Assembly: GCF_001922585.1 (NCBI RefSeq)
Contig: NZ_MRBS01000005.1
Coordinates: 108,115-172,114 of the forward strand
Length of the DNA: 64,000 bases
Direction of reading: 5' to 3'
Source: Pantoea sp. 1.19
GTDB lineage: Bacteria > Pseudomonadota > Gammaproteobacteria > Enterobacterales > Enterobacteriaceae
The notes beneath the pieces were generated by a model. It did not search any database and had not been told where the DNA came from. It worked only from the letters and a program-made list of their open reading frames with translations. Of this stretch, positions 43,321-52,619 are shown piece after piece. Every line of letters begins with the position of its first letter. Position 1 is the first letter of the stretch. The translations under genes were made by a program, and so were the position numbers.

Positions 43321-44793
43321 TTAAAATACGGACTGGAAGCGATCCAGTTCCAGCTCAACAGACTTCACCTGAGTGTAGTGCTGCAGCGTCATCAGGCCAT
43401 TTTCACGGCCGACACCGGAATGCTTGTAGCCGCCAACCGGCATCTCTGCCGGCGATTCGCCCCAGGTGTTGATCCAGCAGATTCCGGCTTCAATCTGGTG
43501 AATCATGCGATGGGCACGATTCAGGTCGCGGGTCACCACGCCGGCCGCCAGGCCAAAGTCGGTCGCGTTGGCGCGGGCAATCACTTCCTCTTCGCTGTCA
43601 TAGCTCAGGATGGACATCACCGGGCCAAAGATCTCTTCACGCACGATGGTCATCTCGTCGCGGCAGTCGGTAAATACGGTCGGCGCGACCCAGGCGCCCT
43701 GGTCGAAGCCGTCCCCGCTCAGACGCTCGCCGCCACACAGCAGGCGGGCCCCTTCGCTGACGCCGCTTTCGATATAGCGCATCACGTTATCGCGGTGGGC
43801 AAAGCTGACCAGCGGACCAAAGTTGGTCGCCTCATCCATCAGGTCACCGGCGCGAATGCGCGCCACGCGCTCCGTAATTTTGGCTTCAAATTCGGCCTTC
43901 AGCGCCTGCGGAATGAACACGCGGGTACCGTTGGTGCAGACCTGGCCGGAACTGTAGAAGTTGGCCATCATGGCGATATCGGCGGCCAGATCGAGATCGG
44001 CATCGTCGCAAATAATCAGCGGGGATTTACCGCCCAGCTCCATGGTGACCTCTTTCAGCGTGGAACCCGCCGCGTTAGCCATCACTTTCTTACCGCTGAC
44101 TACGCCGCCGGTGAACGACACCTTATCGATCCCCGGATGCGTGGTCAGCGCCTGCCCGGTTTCAGCACCGAGGCCAGGCAGCACGTTGAACACGCCGTCC
44201 GGCACGCCCGCTTCGGTGTAGATTTCCGCCAGCTTCAGGGCGGTCAGTGGCGTCACTTCGCTCGGTTTGAAAATCATAGCGTTGCCCGCGGCCAGCGCCG
44301 GAGCGGATTTCCACAGCGCGATTTGAATCGGGTAGTTCCAGGCACCGATGCCGGCAACTACGCCCAGCGGCTCGCGGCGGGTGTAGACGAAGGCCGTGTC
44401 GCGCAGCGGGATTTGTTGGCCCTCCAGCGCCGGGATCAGACCCGCGTAATACTCCAGTACGTCGGCACCGGTGACGATATCGACGCTGGCGGTTTCGCTA
44501 TAAGGCTTACCGGTATCCAGGGTCTCCAGCGCGGCCAGTTCGTCATTGCGCTCGCGCAGGATGTCCACGGCGCGGCGCAGAATACGTGAGCGCTCCATGG
44601 CGGTCATCGCCGCCCAGATTTTCTGGCCTTTGCGCGCGGCGGCGACGGCGCGATCAACATCCTCAGCGCCGGCAGCCTGAACCTTGGCCAATACTTCGCC
44701 ACTGGCCGGATTAATTGTTTCGAAATGTTTTCCAGTTGTGCTGTCAACGTAGCCGCCGTCAATGTACAGGCGTTGTTCAGTGAATCGGGACAT
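43321..44793 (-). CDS. betB: Betaine aldehyde dehydrogenase BetB
   Basis: This 490-residue NAD(P)-dependent aldehyde dehydrogenase makes the osmoprotectant glycine betaine. Length equals E. coli BetB. Features are [44 protein letters not shown] (cofactor site), [12 protein letters not shown], the catalytic Glu in [13 protein letters not shown], the catalytic Cys in [16 protein letters not shown], and the end [24 protein letters not shown] sits seven bases before the ATG. It lies between betI (15 bases) and betA (127 bases, with GC-rich inverted sequence but no gene). Confidence 0.96.
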   Translation of the reverse strand: MSRFTEQRLYIDGGYVDSTTGKHFETINPASGEVLAKVQAAGAEDVDRAVAAARKGQKIWAAMTAMERSRILRRAVDILRERNDELAALETLDTGKPYSETASVDIVTGADVLEYYAGLIPALEGQQIPLRDTAFVYTRREPLGVVAGIGAWNYPIQIALWKSAPALAAGNAMIFKPSEVTPLTALKLAEIYTEAGVPDGVFNVLPGLGAETGQALTTHPGIDKVSFTGGVVSGKKVMANAAGSTLKEVTMELGGKSPLIICDDADLDLAADIAMMANFYSSGQVCTNGTRVFIPQALKAEFEAKITERVARIRAGDLMDEATNFGPLVSFAHRDNVMRYIESGVSEGARLLCGGERLSGDGFDQGAWVAPTVFTDCRDEMTIVREEIFGPVMSILSYDSEEEVIARANATDFGLAAGVVTRDLNRAHRMIHQIEAGICWINTWGESPAEMPVGGYKHSGVGRENGLMTLQHYTQVKSVELELDRFQSVF

Positions 44794-44808
44794 CGATTTT
44801 CCTCCTGG

Positions 44809-45402
44809 TTAAGTCCGGGTATCCGCCAGACACTGGCGGATAAAGCGCGTGGTCAGCGTTTTCGCCTGTGGCTGATCAAAGGGGTCGCCACTCAGCGCGG
44901 CGCGAAGCCACAGGCCATCGATCATGGCCGCTAAACCGTAACCGGCACGACGGGCCTCAGCCCGCGGCAGGTCGCGCTGAAATTCTGCCACCAGCGTGGT
45001 CAGCAGCCGTCGGCTACTGACCTGCTGCAGGCGATTGAGCATGGGCTGATGCATACTACTGGCCCAGAAGTCGAGCCAGGCTTTCATCGCCGCGCTATGT
45101 ACTTGTGAATCGTCAAAATTTCCATCGACGATGGCGCACAGGCGCACCTCGGTCGATGCATCGGGCAGCGCGCGTAAGCGCTGCTGCACGGCAGTACGCA
45201 GCTGGGCGGTCACATCGCGCATTGTGGCCTCCAGCAGGCCGTTCTTGTCCCTGAAGTAGTGGCTGATGATGCCGGTAGAGACGCCCGCCCGCCGGGCAAT
45301 TTGCGCGATGGTGGCATCCTGCAACCCCACCTCGTTAATGGTATTCAGGGTAGCGTCGATCAGCTGACGCCGCCGGATTACCTGCATACCTACCTTGGGC
45401 AT
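44809..45402 (-). CDS. betI: TetR-family choline-responsive repressor BetI
   Basis: This 197-residue repressor of the bet genes is released by choline. The helix-turn-helix is at the N-terminus ([41 protein letters not shown]), followed by the helical ligand domain ([49 protein letters not shown]). AGGAG lies six bases before the ATG. It is the first gene of betIBA and is divergent from betT. A near-perfect TetR-type palindrome in the intergenic region is the expected operator, so it represses both units and itself. Confidence 0.95.
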   Translation of the reverse strand: MPKVGMQVIRRRQLIDATLNTINEVGLQDATIAQIARRAGVSTGIISHYFRDKNGLLEATMRDVTAQLRTAVQQRLRALPDASTEVRLCAIVDGNFDDSQVHSAAMKAWLDFWASSMHQPMLNRLQQVSSRRLLTTLVAEFQRDLPRAEARRAGYGLAAMIDGLWLRAALSGDPFDQPQAKTLTTRFIRQCLADTRT

Positions 45403-45445
45403 TTCTCACTCCTCACCCTGTGCTCTGCTAACCATTTAAACTTTT

Positions 45446-45467
45446 TTTAATTGAACGTTCAATCAAA
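45446..45467. promoter_or_regulatory. BetI operator between betI and betT
   Basis: Two 11-base arms, TTTAATTGAAC and GTTCAATCAAA, form a 22-bp inverted repeat with one mismatch. The core ATTGAACGTTCAAT is a perfect palindrome that matches the BetI site known from gamma-proteobacteria. It lies 44 bases before betI and about 185 before betT. Confidence 0.8.
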
Positions 45468-45651
45468 AAAGAAAAATTGTTATAGTTATTTGGTGAGACG
45501 GTCACCTAAGGTTAGGAGATTTAGTGCTACTTTGTTAACGATGATCCAATAAAGCGTGCGCTCAGCGCTCTCTTAACCGCGGCGTCCCGCTCGCCTTGCG
45601 TCGGCACATTGTGTTCCTGCGCTTTTTTCGTGATTGAACCAGAGGTATCCG

Positions 45652-47682
45652 ATGACTCAACCACCCGCCAGTGAAAAAGACAGAATCAATCCCGTGGTGT
45701 TCTACACCTCGGCAGGGCTGATTTTGTTGTTTTCTCTGATGACCATCTTCTATTCCAGCGCGTCTGCTGCCTGGATTTTACGCGCCGTTAACTGGGTGTC
45801 CGCTACGTTTGGCTGGTACTACATGCTGGCGGCGACCCTGTATATCGTGTTCGTCCTGTTTATGGCCTGTTCGCGCTATGGCTCGATAAAACTGGGACCG
45901 GAGCAGTCCAAGCCGGAGTTCAGTATCTTGAGCTGGGCAGCGATGCTGTTTGCCGCCGGTATCGGCATCGATCTGATGTTCTTCTCGGTAGCCGAGCCGG
46001 TGACCCAGTACATGCAGCCACCGGAAGGGGCCGGGCAGACCATTGAGGCCGCACGGCAGGCGATGGTGTGGACGCTGTTCCACTACGGCATGACCGGCTG
46101 GTCGATGTATGCGCTGATGGGCATTGCGCTGGGGTACTTCAGCTTTCGTTACAATCTGCCGCTGACCATTCGTTCCGCGCTCTATCCGATCTTTGGTAAG
46201 CGGATCAACGGCCCCATCGGTCATACGGTGGATATCGCCGCGGTGATCGGTACTATTTTCGGGATTGCCACCACCCTGGGTATCGGCGTGGTACAGCTTA
46301 ACTATGGCCTGAACGTACTGTTTGATATTCCCGATAGCCTGGCGGCTAAAGCCGGCCTGATCGCGTTGTCGGTGATCATCGCCACCATTTCAGTGACCTC
46401 CGGGGTGGATAAAGGGATCCGTATCCTGTCCGAGCTGAACGTGCTGCTGGCGCTGGGCCTGATCATTTTTGTGCTGTTCGTGGGTGATACCGAATTCCTG
46501 CTTAACGCACTGGTATTGAACATTGGCGATTACATCAATCGCTTTATGGGCATGACGCTCAATACGTTTGCTTTCGACCGTCCGGTGGAGTGGATGAACA
46601 GCTGGACCCTGTTCTTCTGGGCCTGGTGGGTGGCGTGGTCGCCGTTTGTCGGGCTGTTCCTCGCGCGCATTTCCCGCGGCCGCACCATCCGTGAGTTTGT
46701 GCTGGGCACGCTGATCATTCCGTTTACCTTCACTCTGCTGTGGCTGTCGGTATTCGGCAACGCGGCGCTGTATGAGATCATGCACGGCAACATTGGTTTT
46801 GCTCAGGAAACCCTGGCACACGCCGAGCGCGGTTTCTATAGCCTGCTGGCGCAGTATCCGGCCTTTACCTTCAGCGCATCGGTGGCCACCATTACCGGCT
46901 TCCTGTTTTACGTCACCTCAGCGGATTCCGGTTCACTGGTGTTAGGTAACTTCACGTCGAAACTGAAGGATATTAATAGCGATTCTCCGAACTGGCTGCG
47001 CATTTTCTGGTCGATCACTATCGGTGTACTGACCATGGGAATGCTGATGACCAACGGCATCTCTGCGCTGCAGAATGCGACGGTCATCATGGGGCTGCCG
47101 TTCAGCTTTGTGATCTTCTTCGTGATGGCCGGATTGTATAAATCGCTGAAGGTGGAAGATTTCCGCCGGGTCAGTGCCGGACGGGATACCGCCCCGTATC
47201 CGGTGGTCGGTCAGGATCGCCTGAGCTGGAAAAAGCGGGTTTCCCGTCTGATGAACTACCCGGGCAGCCGCTATACCCGTCAGATGATGGAAACCGTCTG
47301 CTTCCCGGCGATGGAAGAGGTCGCGAAGGAGCTGGAGCTGCGCGGTGCCAAAGTCGAGTTGCAGAGTTTGCCGCCGGCGGAGGATGAAAACCTGGGTCAC
47401 CTCGAGCTGCTGGTCAACCTCGGCGAAGAGCAAAACTTCGTCTACCAGATTTGGCCGCAGCAGTATTCGGTACCGGGCTTTACCTACCGTGCGCGTAGCG
47501 GTAAATCGACCTACTACCGGCTGGAAACCTTCCTGCTGGAGGGAAGTCAGGGTAACGACCTGATGGATTACACCAAAGAGCAGGTGATTATCGATATTCT
47601 CGATCAGTACGAACGTCACCTTAACTTTATTCACCTGCACCGCGAAGCGCCGGGAAATAACATCACCTTCCCGCACGTTTGA
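45652..47682 (+). CDS. betT: High-affinity choline transporter BetT (BCCT family)
   Basis: This 676-residue proton-driven choline importer (E. coli BetT 677) has twelve helices followed by a long cytoplasmic C-terminus used for osmosensing. Family features are NPVVFYTSAGLILLFSLMTIFYSS, MLFAAGIGIDLMFFSVAEPVTQY, VWTLFHYGMTGWSMYALMGIALGYFSFR, TTLGIGVVQLNYGL, the signature SWTLFFWAWWVAWSPFVGLFLARISRGRTIREF and YVTSADSGSLVLGN. ATG at 45652 has AGAGG six bases upstream; a TTG six codons earlier is less likely. It is divergent from betIBA, shares the BetI operator and is followed by a strong terminator. Confidence 0.96.
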   Translation: MTQPPASEKDRINPVVFYTSAGLILLFSLMTIFYSSASAAWILRAVNWVSATFGWYYMLAATLYIVFVLFMACSRYGSIKLGPEQSKPEFSILSWAAMLFAAGIGIDLMFFSVAEPVTQYMQPPEGAGQTIEAARQAMVWTLFHYGMTGWSMYALMGIALGYFSFRYNLPLTIRSALYPIFGKRINGPIGHTVDIAAVIGTIFGIATTLGIGVVQLNYGLNVLFDIPDSLAAKAGLIALSVIIATISVTSGVDKGIRILSELNVLLALGLIIFVLFVGDTEFLLNALVLNIGDYINRFMGMTLNTFAFDRPVEWMNSWTLFFWAWWVAWSPFVGLFLARISRGRTIREFVLGTLIIPFTFTLLWLSVFGNAALYEIMHGNIGFAQETLAHAERGFYSLLAQYPAFTFSASVATITGFLFYVTSADSGSLVLGNFTSKLKDINSDSPNWLRIFWSITIGVLTMGMLMTNGISALQNATVIMGLPFSFVIFFVMAGLYKSLKVEDFRRVSAGRDTAPYPVVGQDRLSWKKRVSRLMNYPGSRYTRQMMETVCFPAMEEVAKELELRGAKVELQSLPPAEDENLGHLELLVNLGEEQNFVYQIWPQQYSVPGFTYRARSGKSTYYRLETFLLEGSQGNDLMDYTKEQVIIDILDQYERHLNFIHLHREAPGNNITFPHV

Positions 47683-47691
47683 GTGCAGAAA

Positions 47692-47718
47692 CGGCGGGCG
47701 CAGGCCCGCCGCTTTTTT
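47692..47718 (+). terminator. Intrinsic terminator of betT
   Basis: CGGCGGGC / GCCCGCCG with a 4-base loop, then C and six Ts, ten bases after the betT stop. Confidence 0.92.
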
Positions 47719-47829
47719 CCTCCGGCCACCGCGGCGGAGGTTCTCAGATTTCTCCGTTTGCCCACTGCGGTAAAACAGACCAGGCTATAACGTGTCCTTT
47801 CTCCGGAAGCCTGCCAGACAGGGAGTCGT

Positions 47830-49155
47830 ATGAAAAAAGTCCTCAATGCTTTCCTGCCATTATACACCACGACCCTGCTGATGCTGCTCGGCGCCGGTTT
47901 GTTAACCACCTATGTGTCATTACGGCTGGCCCACGAACAGGTGAGTGGCACCCTGATCGGTGCCATTACCGCGGCCAACTACGTTGGTCTGGTGATCGGC
48001 GGCAAGGTGGGTCATAACCTGATTGCCCGGGTCGGTCACATCCGCGCCTATGTGTCGTGCGCCGGGGTGATCACCGCGTCGGTGATCGGACACGGTTTGA
48101 CTGATACCCTTCCGCTGTGGATTTTTCTGCGACTGATTATCGGTCTGTGCATGATGTGCCAGTACATGGTGCTGGAGAGCTGGCTGAACGACCAGGCGGA
48201 GTCGTCGCAGCGCGGCACGATTTTCGGCCTGTATATGGTGGCAACTTACCTCGGGCTGTGCGGTGGGCAGGCAATCCTGATGCTGGCCACCGGTTTTGGC
48301 ATCACCATGCTCCTGATCGTGGCGCTCTGCTTCTCCCTCTGCCTGGTGCCGATTGCGCTCACGACCCGTACCAACGCCAAGCCAATGGTGCCGGCTCCGA
48401 TGGAGCTGGGCTACTTTTTTACCACCATCCCCAAGCTGCTGGCGACCACGCTGGTGATGGGCATGGCGGTCGGGGCGTTCTACGGACTGGCGCCGGTATT
48501 TGCCAGCGCGCTGGGACTGAGTACTGGCCAGACCGGTTTGTTTATGGCGGTGACCATTTTTGCCGGCCTGGTATCCCAGTTTCCACTGAGCTGGCTGTCG
48601 GATCGCTATGACCGCCAGCGCCTGCTGTTTTATACCGCAGTGCTGTATGCCGTAGCCTCGCTGCCGCTGGCGCTGTTGGCCGACCTCCCCTTTGGCCTGC
48701 TGTTGGCGATGGCGTTTGTGGCCAGCATGGCGCAGTTCTCACTGTATCCGCTGGCGGTCGCGCTGGCTAACGACCAGGTGGTTCCGGAACGTCGCGTTTC
48801 GCTCACTGCGTGCCTGCTGATGGCCTTTGGCGTGGGGGCGAGTATCGGTCCGCTGGTGACCGGGGCGGTGATGCAGCCGTTTGGTGCCAACGTGTTGTAC
48901 CTGTTCTTCACGCTGTGCGGCGGCCTGATTGCCGCGCTGAGCTGGGTGAAGCGCCGACCGGAAATCATTGTCGATGCGCCGCTGCCGCACGTAGTGATGC
49001 CGGAGGGTCTCGCTTCTTCACCGCTGGCGGCCGCGCTCAACCCCACGCTGGATGAAGAGGTGATTCAGGATGCGATGCTCACCGATGCGCCCGTGGAAGA
49101 GCCTGATGAAGATCCGCCAGAAGGGGAGGAGGAAGAGACGCCTCCCCGCACCTAA
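47830..49155 (+). CDS. MFS transporter, YcaD-like
   Basis: This 441-residue 12-helix major facilitator is similar to E. coli YcaD (YTTTLLMLLGAGLLTTYVSLRL, GTLIGAITAANYVGLVIGGKVGHNLIARVGHIRAYV, MMCQYMVLESWLND, FGLYMVATYLGLCGGQ, SQFPLSWLSDRYDRQRLLF). The substrate is unknown. The C-terminus has an unusually long acidic tail after the last helix (EEVIQDAMLTDAPVEEPDED, then PPEGEEEETPPRT), which would be cytoplasmic. GGGAG precedes the ATG. It lies between betT and the OtsA-like gene but is bounded by terminators on both sides, so it is its own transcription unit. Confidence 0.88.
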   Translation: MKKVLNAFLPLYTTTLLMLLGAGLLTTYVSLRLAHEQVSGTLIGAITAANYVGLVIGGKVGHNLIARVGHIRAYVSCAGVITASVIGHGLTDTLPLWIFLRLIIGLCMMCQYMVLESWLNDQAESSQRGTIFGLYMVATYLGLCGGQAILMLATGFGITMLLIVALCFSLCLVPIALTTRTNAKPMVPAPMELGYFFTTIPKLLATTLVMGMAVGAFYGLAPVFASALGLSTGQTGLFMAVTIFAGLVSQFPLSWLSDRYDRQRLLFYTAVLYAVASLPLALLADLPFGLLLAMAFVASMAQFSLYPLAVALANDQVVPERRVSLTACLLMAFGVGASIGPLVTGAVMQPFGANVLYLFFTLCGGLIAALSWVKRRPEIIVDAPLPHVVMPEGLASSPLAAALNPTLDEEVIQDAMLTDAPVEEPDEDPPEGEEEETPPRT

Positions 49156-49169
49156 ACCTGACGCATCCT

Positions 49170-49208
49170 GGCGTTTAGTGGATTTTTACGCCGCTAAACG
49201 CCTTTTTT
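49170..49208 (+). terminator. Intrinsic terminator after the YcaD-like gene
   Basis: GGCGTTTAGTGG / CCGCTAAACGCC (one T-G pair), 8-base loop, then TTTTTT. Strong. Confidence 0.92.
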
Positions 49209-49313
49209 ACGCCTTTTTTATCCGTGATTCGCTGTAATCAGCGTCTGGTTGCATGACAGATGCCCGACGCATTGGCCATGCCCTATCACCGTTACCCCGG
49301 GAGGGCGTATTAG

Positions 49314-50741
49314 ATGTCCGGACTGTTACTGGTTTCACATCATCAGGGTCAGCAGAGTGGCCTGGCGGCCTCGCTGGCGAGCATCGTGGCGCGGCGCGGT
49401 GGGCTGTGGATCGGCTGGAATGGCCGTACAGATGCCAGCGGAGACATTGCCGCACGGCCGCTGCATTATCAGAGCGGTAAGGACGGTGACCGGTTAAGCT
49501 TCGCCCTGACGCTCGATGAAGCACATGGCTTTTATCAGCAGTATGTCCATCAGGGGCTGTGGCCGGTTTTCCACTCTCGCCCTGACCTGGCACAGTTTAG
49601 CGATCGGGCTCGCCGCGCCTGGCTGCAGGTCAATAGCTTGTTTAGTGAAGCGATCGTCCGCTATGCGCTGCCGGATGAGGCTATCTGGCTGCAGGATTAC
49701 CACCTGATTCCCTGTTTGCGGCAGCTGCGCGATGCCGGGCTAACCCAGCGCATTGGCTTCTTCTTACATCAGCCCTTTCCACCCGCGCAGTTTTTCACCG
49801 CCATCCCCGACTGGCGGATGCTGGCCGACGCCCTGCTGTGTAGCGATCTGATCGGTTTTCAGACCGTGCAGGATATGCTGAACTTTATGACGTTTCTCGA
49901 AAGCGAATACCGACCGGAGCGACTGAGCGCGCGGCGGTTTCGCATCAAGGGGCGCCTGGTGACCGTCGGAGTATTCCCGATGGGGATCGATTGTGAGGAG
50001 GTGCTGTGGCAGCAAGAAAGCAACAGCAGCCAGGCGCTGGAGGCGCAGTGCCGGGAAAGTTTGCCGCCCAATATCATCCTCAGCAGCGGGCATCTTGATG
50101 ACAGCAGCGGGATCCCCTTCCGGCTGGCGGCGATGGCGCGGCTGCTGGAGCAGCACCCGGATTATGCGCACCGCGCCACGCTGCTGCAGCTGGCCGATCC
50201 GGACTCCGGCTATTCACATCGCGCCGGCGCGATCGATCACCAGCTGGAAGCGCTGTGCGGACAGCTCAATGGTCAGCACGGCGCGCTGGACTGGTATCCG
50301 GTACGCTGCCTGAAGCAGCCCTTTACCCGCAATGAGCTGTGCGGCCTTTACCGCGCGGCGCGGGTGGCGCTGGTTACTCCGCTGTCGGCGGGAATGAGCA
50401 TGATGGCTAAGGTGTGGATCGCCGCGCAGGATCCGCAAAATCCCGGCGTGCTGATCCTGTCGCAGTATGCCGGGGCGGCGGAGAGCCTGTCCGGCGCGCT
50501 GATTGTTAATCCGTACGACGCCGACGCGATGGCGGCGGCGCTGCATTCGGCGCTGAGTATGCCGCTGGCCGAGCGCCGCAGCCGCCACGCCAGTATGCTG
50601 ATGGACGTACGGCGGCATGATATCCACTGGTGGGCAGCACAGTTTTTACAGCGGCTACAGGCGGGGGAGGACGAGGAGCATGCACTGACGCTGCTAAGCC
50701 AGGCACCCGCCGCGGTACGCTGTCGGCGAGTGCGTTACTGA
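49314..50741 (+). CDS. OtsA-like (GT20) protein with degenerate active site
   Basis: This 475-residue protein is the length of trehalose-6-phosphate synthase and follows OtsA along its whole length: GGLWIGWNG, FHSRPDLAQF, IWLQDYHLIPCLRQLR, RIGFFLHQPFPP, LLCSDLIGFQT, VGVFPMGID, GVLILSQYAGAAESLSGALIVNPYD. Key donor-site residues are lost. OtsA RLDYSKG reads HLDDSSG (R262 to H, K267 to S by E. coli numbering), TPLRDGMN reads TPLSAGMS (D361 to A), and AKEY reads AKVW (E369 to V). D130 and H154 equivalents remain. It is therefore probably not a normal UDP-glucose-using synthase; a regulatory or pseudo-enzyme role is possible. GGAGG precedes the ATG. It lies beside the bet genes. Confidence 0.85.
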   Translation: MSGLLLVSHHQGQQSGLAASLASIVARRGGLWIGWNGRTDASGDIAARPLHYQSGKDGDRLSFALTLDEAHGFYQQYVHQGLWPVFHSRPDLAQFSDRARRAWLQVNSLFSEAIVRYALPDEAIWLQDYHLIPCLRQLRDAGLTQRIGFFLHQPFPPAQFFTAIPDWRMLADALLCSDLIGFQTVQDMLNFMTFLESEYRPERLSARRFRIKGRLVTVGVFPMGIDCEEVLWQQESNSSQALEAQCRESLPPNIILSSGHLDDSSGIPFRLAAMARLLEQHPDYAHRATLLQLADPDSGYSHRAGAIDHQLEALCGQLNGQHGALDWYPVRCLKQPFTRNELCGLYRAARVALVTPLSAGMSMMAKVWIAAQDPQNPGVLILSQYAGAAESLSGALIVNPYDADAMAAALHSALSMPLAERRSRHASMLMDVRRHDIHWWAAQFLQRLQAGEDEEHALTLLSQAPAAVRCRRVRY

Positions 50742-51322
50742 TCGGGTTTGTTCACCGCGATCAGCGGTCCGCTGGTGAGGAAGTTGCCCGCGCCAAGATG
50801 ATGCAGAGTTTGCTGATCGGCGGGGGCGTCCTGCAGCTGCCAGCGCCCCTGCTGAAACAGGCGCGCATCGGCCGCGGCGGAAATCACCTCACCAAAGAAG
50901 GTATCAAAGCGCTGCTGAGCGTCGGACAGTGGCTGAAGCTTGCACTCCAGCCACGCGGCGCAGCCCTCCTCAATCACCGGCAGTCCCAGCTGCGGGCTGC
51001 GAATGTCCGGAATGGCGTAGCGATCAAATTTATCGCCTTCGCGCCCGCTGACATTGCCAACGGCCACCGTCTGCTCTCGAAACGCCACCAGCGGAATGCA
51101 AATCGCGAACATGCCGCTTTGTTCAATCAGCTCGCGGGTACGGGTCTTTTTATCGACCACGATGGCGACGCGCGGGGGGACAAACTCGACCGGCATCGAC
51201 CACGCGGCGGCCATCACGTTACGTTCGCCGGTCTCCGGCAGCCGGCTGGTGATTAAAATGGTCGGGCCATGGTTAAGCAGGCGTGAAGCGTGTTGCAAGG
51301 CGACGGGCTGAAAGTGAGACAT
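50735..51322 (-). CDS. Flavin reductase-like FMN-binding protein
   Basis: This 195-residue split-barrel flavoprotein is of the flavin reductase/DIM6-NTAB family. Typical FMN-binding stretches are ASRLLNHGPTILITSRL, NVMAAAWSMPVEFVPPRVAIVVDKKTRTRELI and GMFAICIPLVAFREQTVAVGNVSGREGDKF. AGGAG lies six bases before the ATG. The partner oxygenase is not nearby, so the substrate is unknown. It converges on the OtsA-like gene, overlapping by 7 bases at the 3' ends. Confidence 0.85.
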   Translation of the reverse strand: MSHFQPVALQHASRLLNHGPTILITSRLPETGERNVMAAAWSMPVEFVPPRVAIVVDKKTRTRELIEQSGMFAICIPLVAFREQTVAVGNVSGREGDKFDRYAIPDIRSPQLGLPVIEEGCAAWLECKLQPLSDAQQRFDTFFGEVISAAADARLFQQGRWQLQDAPADQQTLHHLGAGNFLTSGPLIAVNKPDQ

Positions 51323-51431
51323 GGCATTCTCCTGGTGGCAAAACCTCAGTATGGCGCAGCGCCGGGCGGGCCGCTTATCTGCGCGTGCAGCCTCCCTCGC
51401 GCCGCGATTAAGAAATTAATAAAAGTAATGC

Positions 51432-51460
51432 TTGTTAAAGCATCAGGCGGCGCGTAGTAT
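51432..51460 (+). promoter_or_regulatory. cspA promoter
   Basis: TTGTTA (51432-51437), 17-base spacer, TAGTAT (51455-51460). The predicted start near 51467 coincides with the first bases of a leader that aligns with the E. coli cspA 5' UTR. Confidence 0.75.
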
Positions 51461-51466
51461 GCCCTT

Positions 51467-51644
51467 ACCGGTTTGGAATACAGACCTTATGACAGCAGTT
51501 TTAGTAAAGCAGTCCTCATCTCAGAGTTATCCATTGATACCTTTCATCATGAGCCTCCTCCTAAGCGCCCATAAGTTAAATTCTGGAATACAGGCCATCT
51601 TTGCTGCTTTAACGCAGCCTCAAAATGCATGAAAGGAAAGTTCA
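51467..51644 (+). promoter_or_regulatory. cspA 5' UTR (cold-shock thermosensor leader)
   Basis: A leader of about 178 nt resembles the E. coli cspA UTR at several places: CCGGTTTG...ATACAGACC (cold box), AGAGTTATC followed by TTGATACC, and the purine-rich ribosome site AAAGGAAA. In E. coli this RNA folds into alternative structures at 37 and 10 C and lets cspA be translated in the cold. The remaining bases 51323-51431 hold no gene. Confidence 0.75.
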
Positions 51645-51857
51645 ATGTCTAACAAAATGACTGGTTTAGTAAAATGGTTTAACCCTGAGAAAGGTTTTGG
51701 CTTCATCACTCCGGCTGACGGCAGCAAAGATGTGTTCGTACACTTCTCTGCTATCCAGAGCAACGATTTCAAAACCCTCGACGAAGGTCAGAAAGTGGAG
51801 TTCTCTACCGAGAACGGCGCTAAAGGCCCGTCAGCGGTTAACGTTGTCGCACTGTAA
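51645..51857 (+). CDS. cspA: Cold-shock protein CspA
   Basis: This 70-residue cold-shock-domain RNA chaperone melts mRNA secondary structure after a temperature drop. Both RNA-binding motifs are intact: RNP1 KGFGFITP and RNP2 DVFVHFSAI; the N-terminus is [17 protein letters not shown]. Length equals E. coli CspA. The long leader with a cold box and the strong promoter mark it as the cold-inducible paralogue rather than a constitutive CspC/CspE. It is followed by a strong terminator. Codon choice is visibly more biased than in the neighbours, as expected for a highly expressed gene. Confidence 0.93.
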   Translation: MSNKMTGLVKWFNPEKGFGFITPADGSKDVFVHFSAIQSNDFKTLDEGQKVEFSTENGAKGPSAVNVVAL

Positions 51858-51927
51858 GTGACGACAACCCAGCGGCCGCCTGCGATAGCGATGAAGGCCA
51901 GCGCCTGAGCAGTCAGGCCGCCGTTGA

Positions 51928-51957
51928 AAAAAAACCCGCCTTGTGCGGGTTTTTTTG
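51928..51957 (+). terminator. Intrinsic terminator of cspA
   Basis: AAAACCCGC CTTGT GCGGGTTTT and further Ts (to 51956), about 75 bases after the cspA stop. Strong. Confidence 0.9.
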
Positions 51958-52078
51958 TGCCTGTTGTCCGCCGCGGTGCGCCTGAACGTCCTTGCGACCC
52001 TGCTGGTTTTACGACCTCCGCACCTACGCTGGCAGCAGGGGCGGGCGAAACGAGACCGGGGGCGTTCTGGTCGTGGGA

Positions 52079-52558
52079 TCAGGAGCGGGCGAAGGCCTGC
52101 AGGGCTTCACCGTCAAGGCGATAGCGTACCCACTCATCCTGCGGCTGTGCGCCGAGGCTGAGATAGAAATCGATCGCTGGCTGATTCCAGTCAAGTACGC
52201 TCCACTCGAGACGACCACAGCGGCGCGCCACCGCCAGCGCGGCGATATGTCGGAGCAGCGCTTTTCCAGCACCGGCGCCGCGGTAGTCAGGCGAAACGTA
52301 GACGTCCTCCAGATAAATACCGTGGCGCCCCAGCCAGGTGGAGTAGCTGGTAAAAAAGACCGCGTACCCGGCGGTCTGCCCATCGACTTCCGCGATCAGC
52401 GCTTCGGTCTGGCTGCCCGGTGCAAACAGCGTCGCGGCTATCTCTTCCGCGCTGGTTTCAACCGCTTCCGGCGCCTTTTCATACATTGCCAGCTCGACAA
52501 TCATCTGATAAATCGCTGGTGCATCAGCGGCGGTGGCGGAACGAATAGTGATGCTCAT
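52079..52558 (-). CDS. GNAT N-acetyltransferase, SSAT-like
   Basis: This 159-residue acetyl-CoA-dependent acetyltransferase starts MSITIRSATAADAPAIYQMI and has the spermidine/thialysine acetyltransferase-type ELAMYEKAPEAVETSAEEI. The acetyl-CoA loop is in LEDVYVSPDYRGAGAGKALL (Q/R-x-x-G-x-G/A) and the C-terminal SVLDWNQPAIDFYLSLGA follows. ATG at 52558 has CAGGAG seven bases upstream; the earlier in-frame ATG lacks one. A polyamine or lysine-analogue substrate is inferred from family. It lies downstream of the ToxR-like regulator on the same strand, 61 bases away. Confidence 0.85.
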   Translation of the reverse strand: MSITIRSATAADAPAIYQMIVELAMYEKAPEAVETSAEEIAATLFAPGSQTEALIAEVDGQTAGYAVFFTSYSTWLGRHGIYLEDVYVSPDYRGAGAGKALLRHIAALAVARRCGRLEWSVLDWNQPAIDFYLSLGAQPQDEWVRYRLDGEALQAFARS

Positions 52559-52619
52559 AGCTGAGCTCCTGTAAAGTTGCGGGCCGACAGCATAAGGGAG
52601 ATCGCCGGCCACAACCAGA

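Noticed and set aside
51432..51632. 66-codon frame in the cspA leader
   Set aside because: It coincides with the conserved cspA promoter and untranslated leader; no ribosome site.
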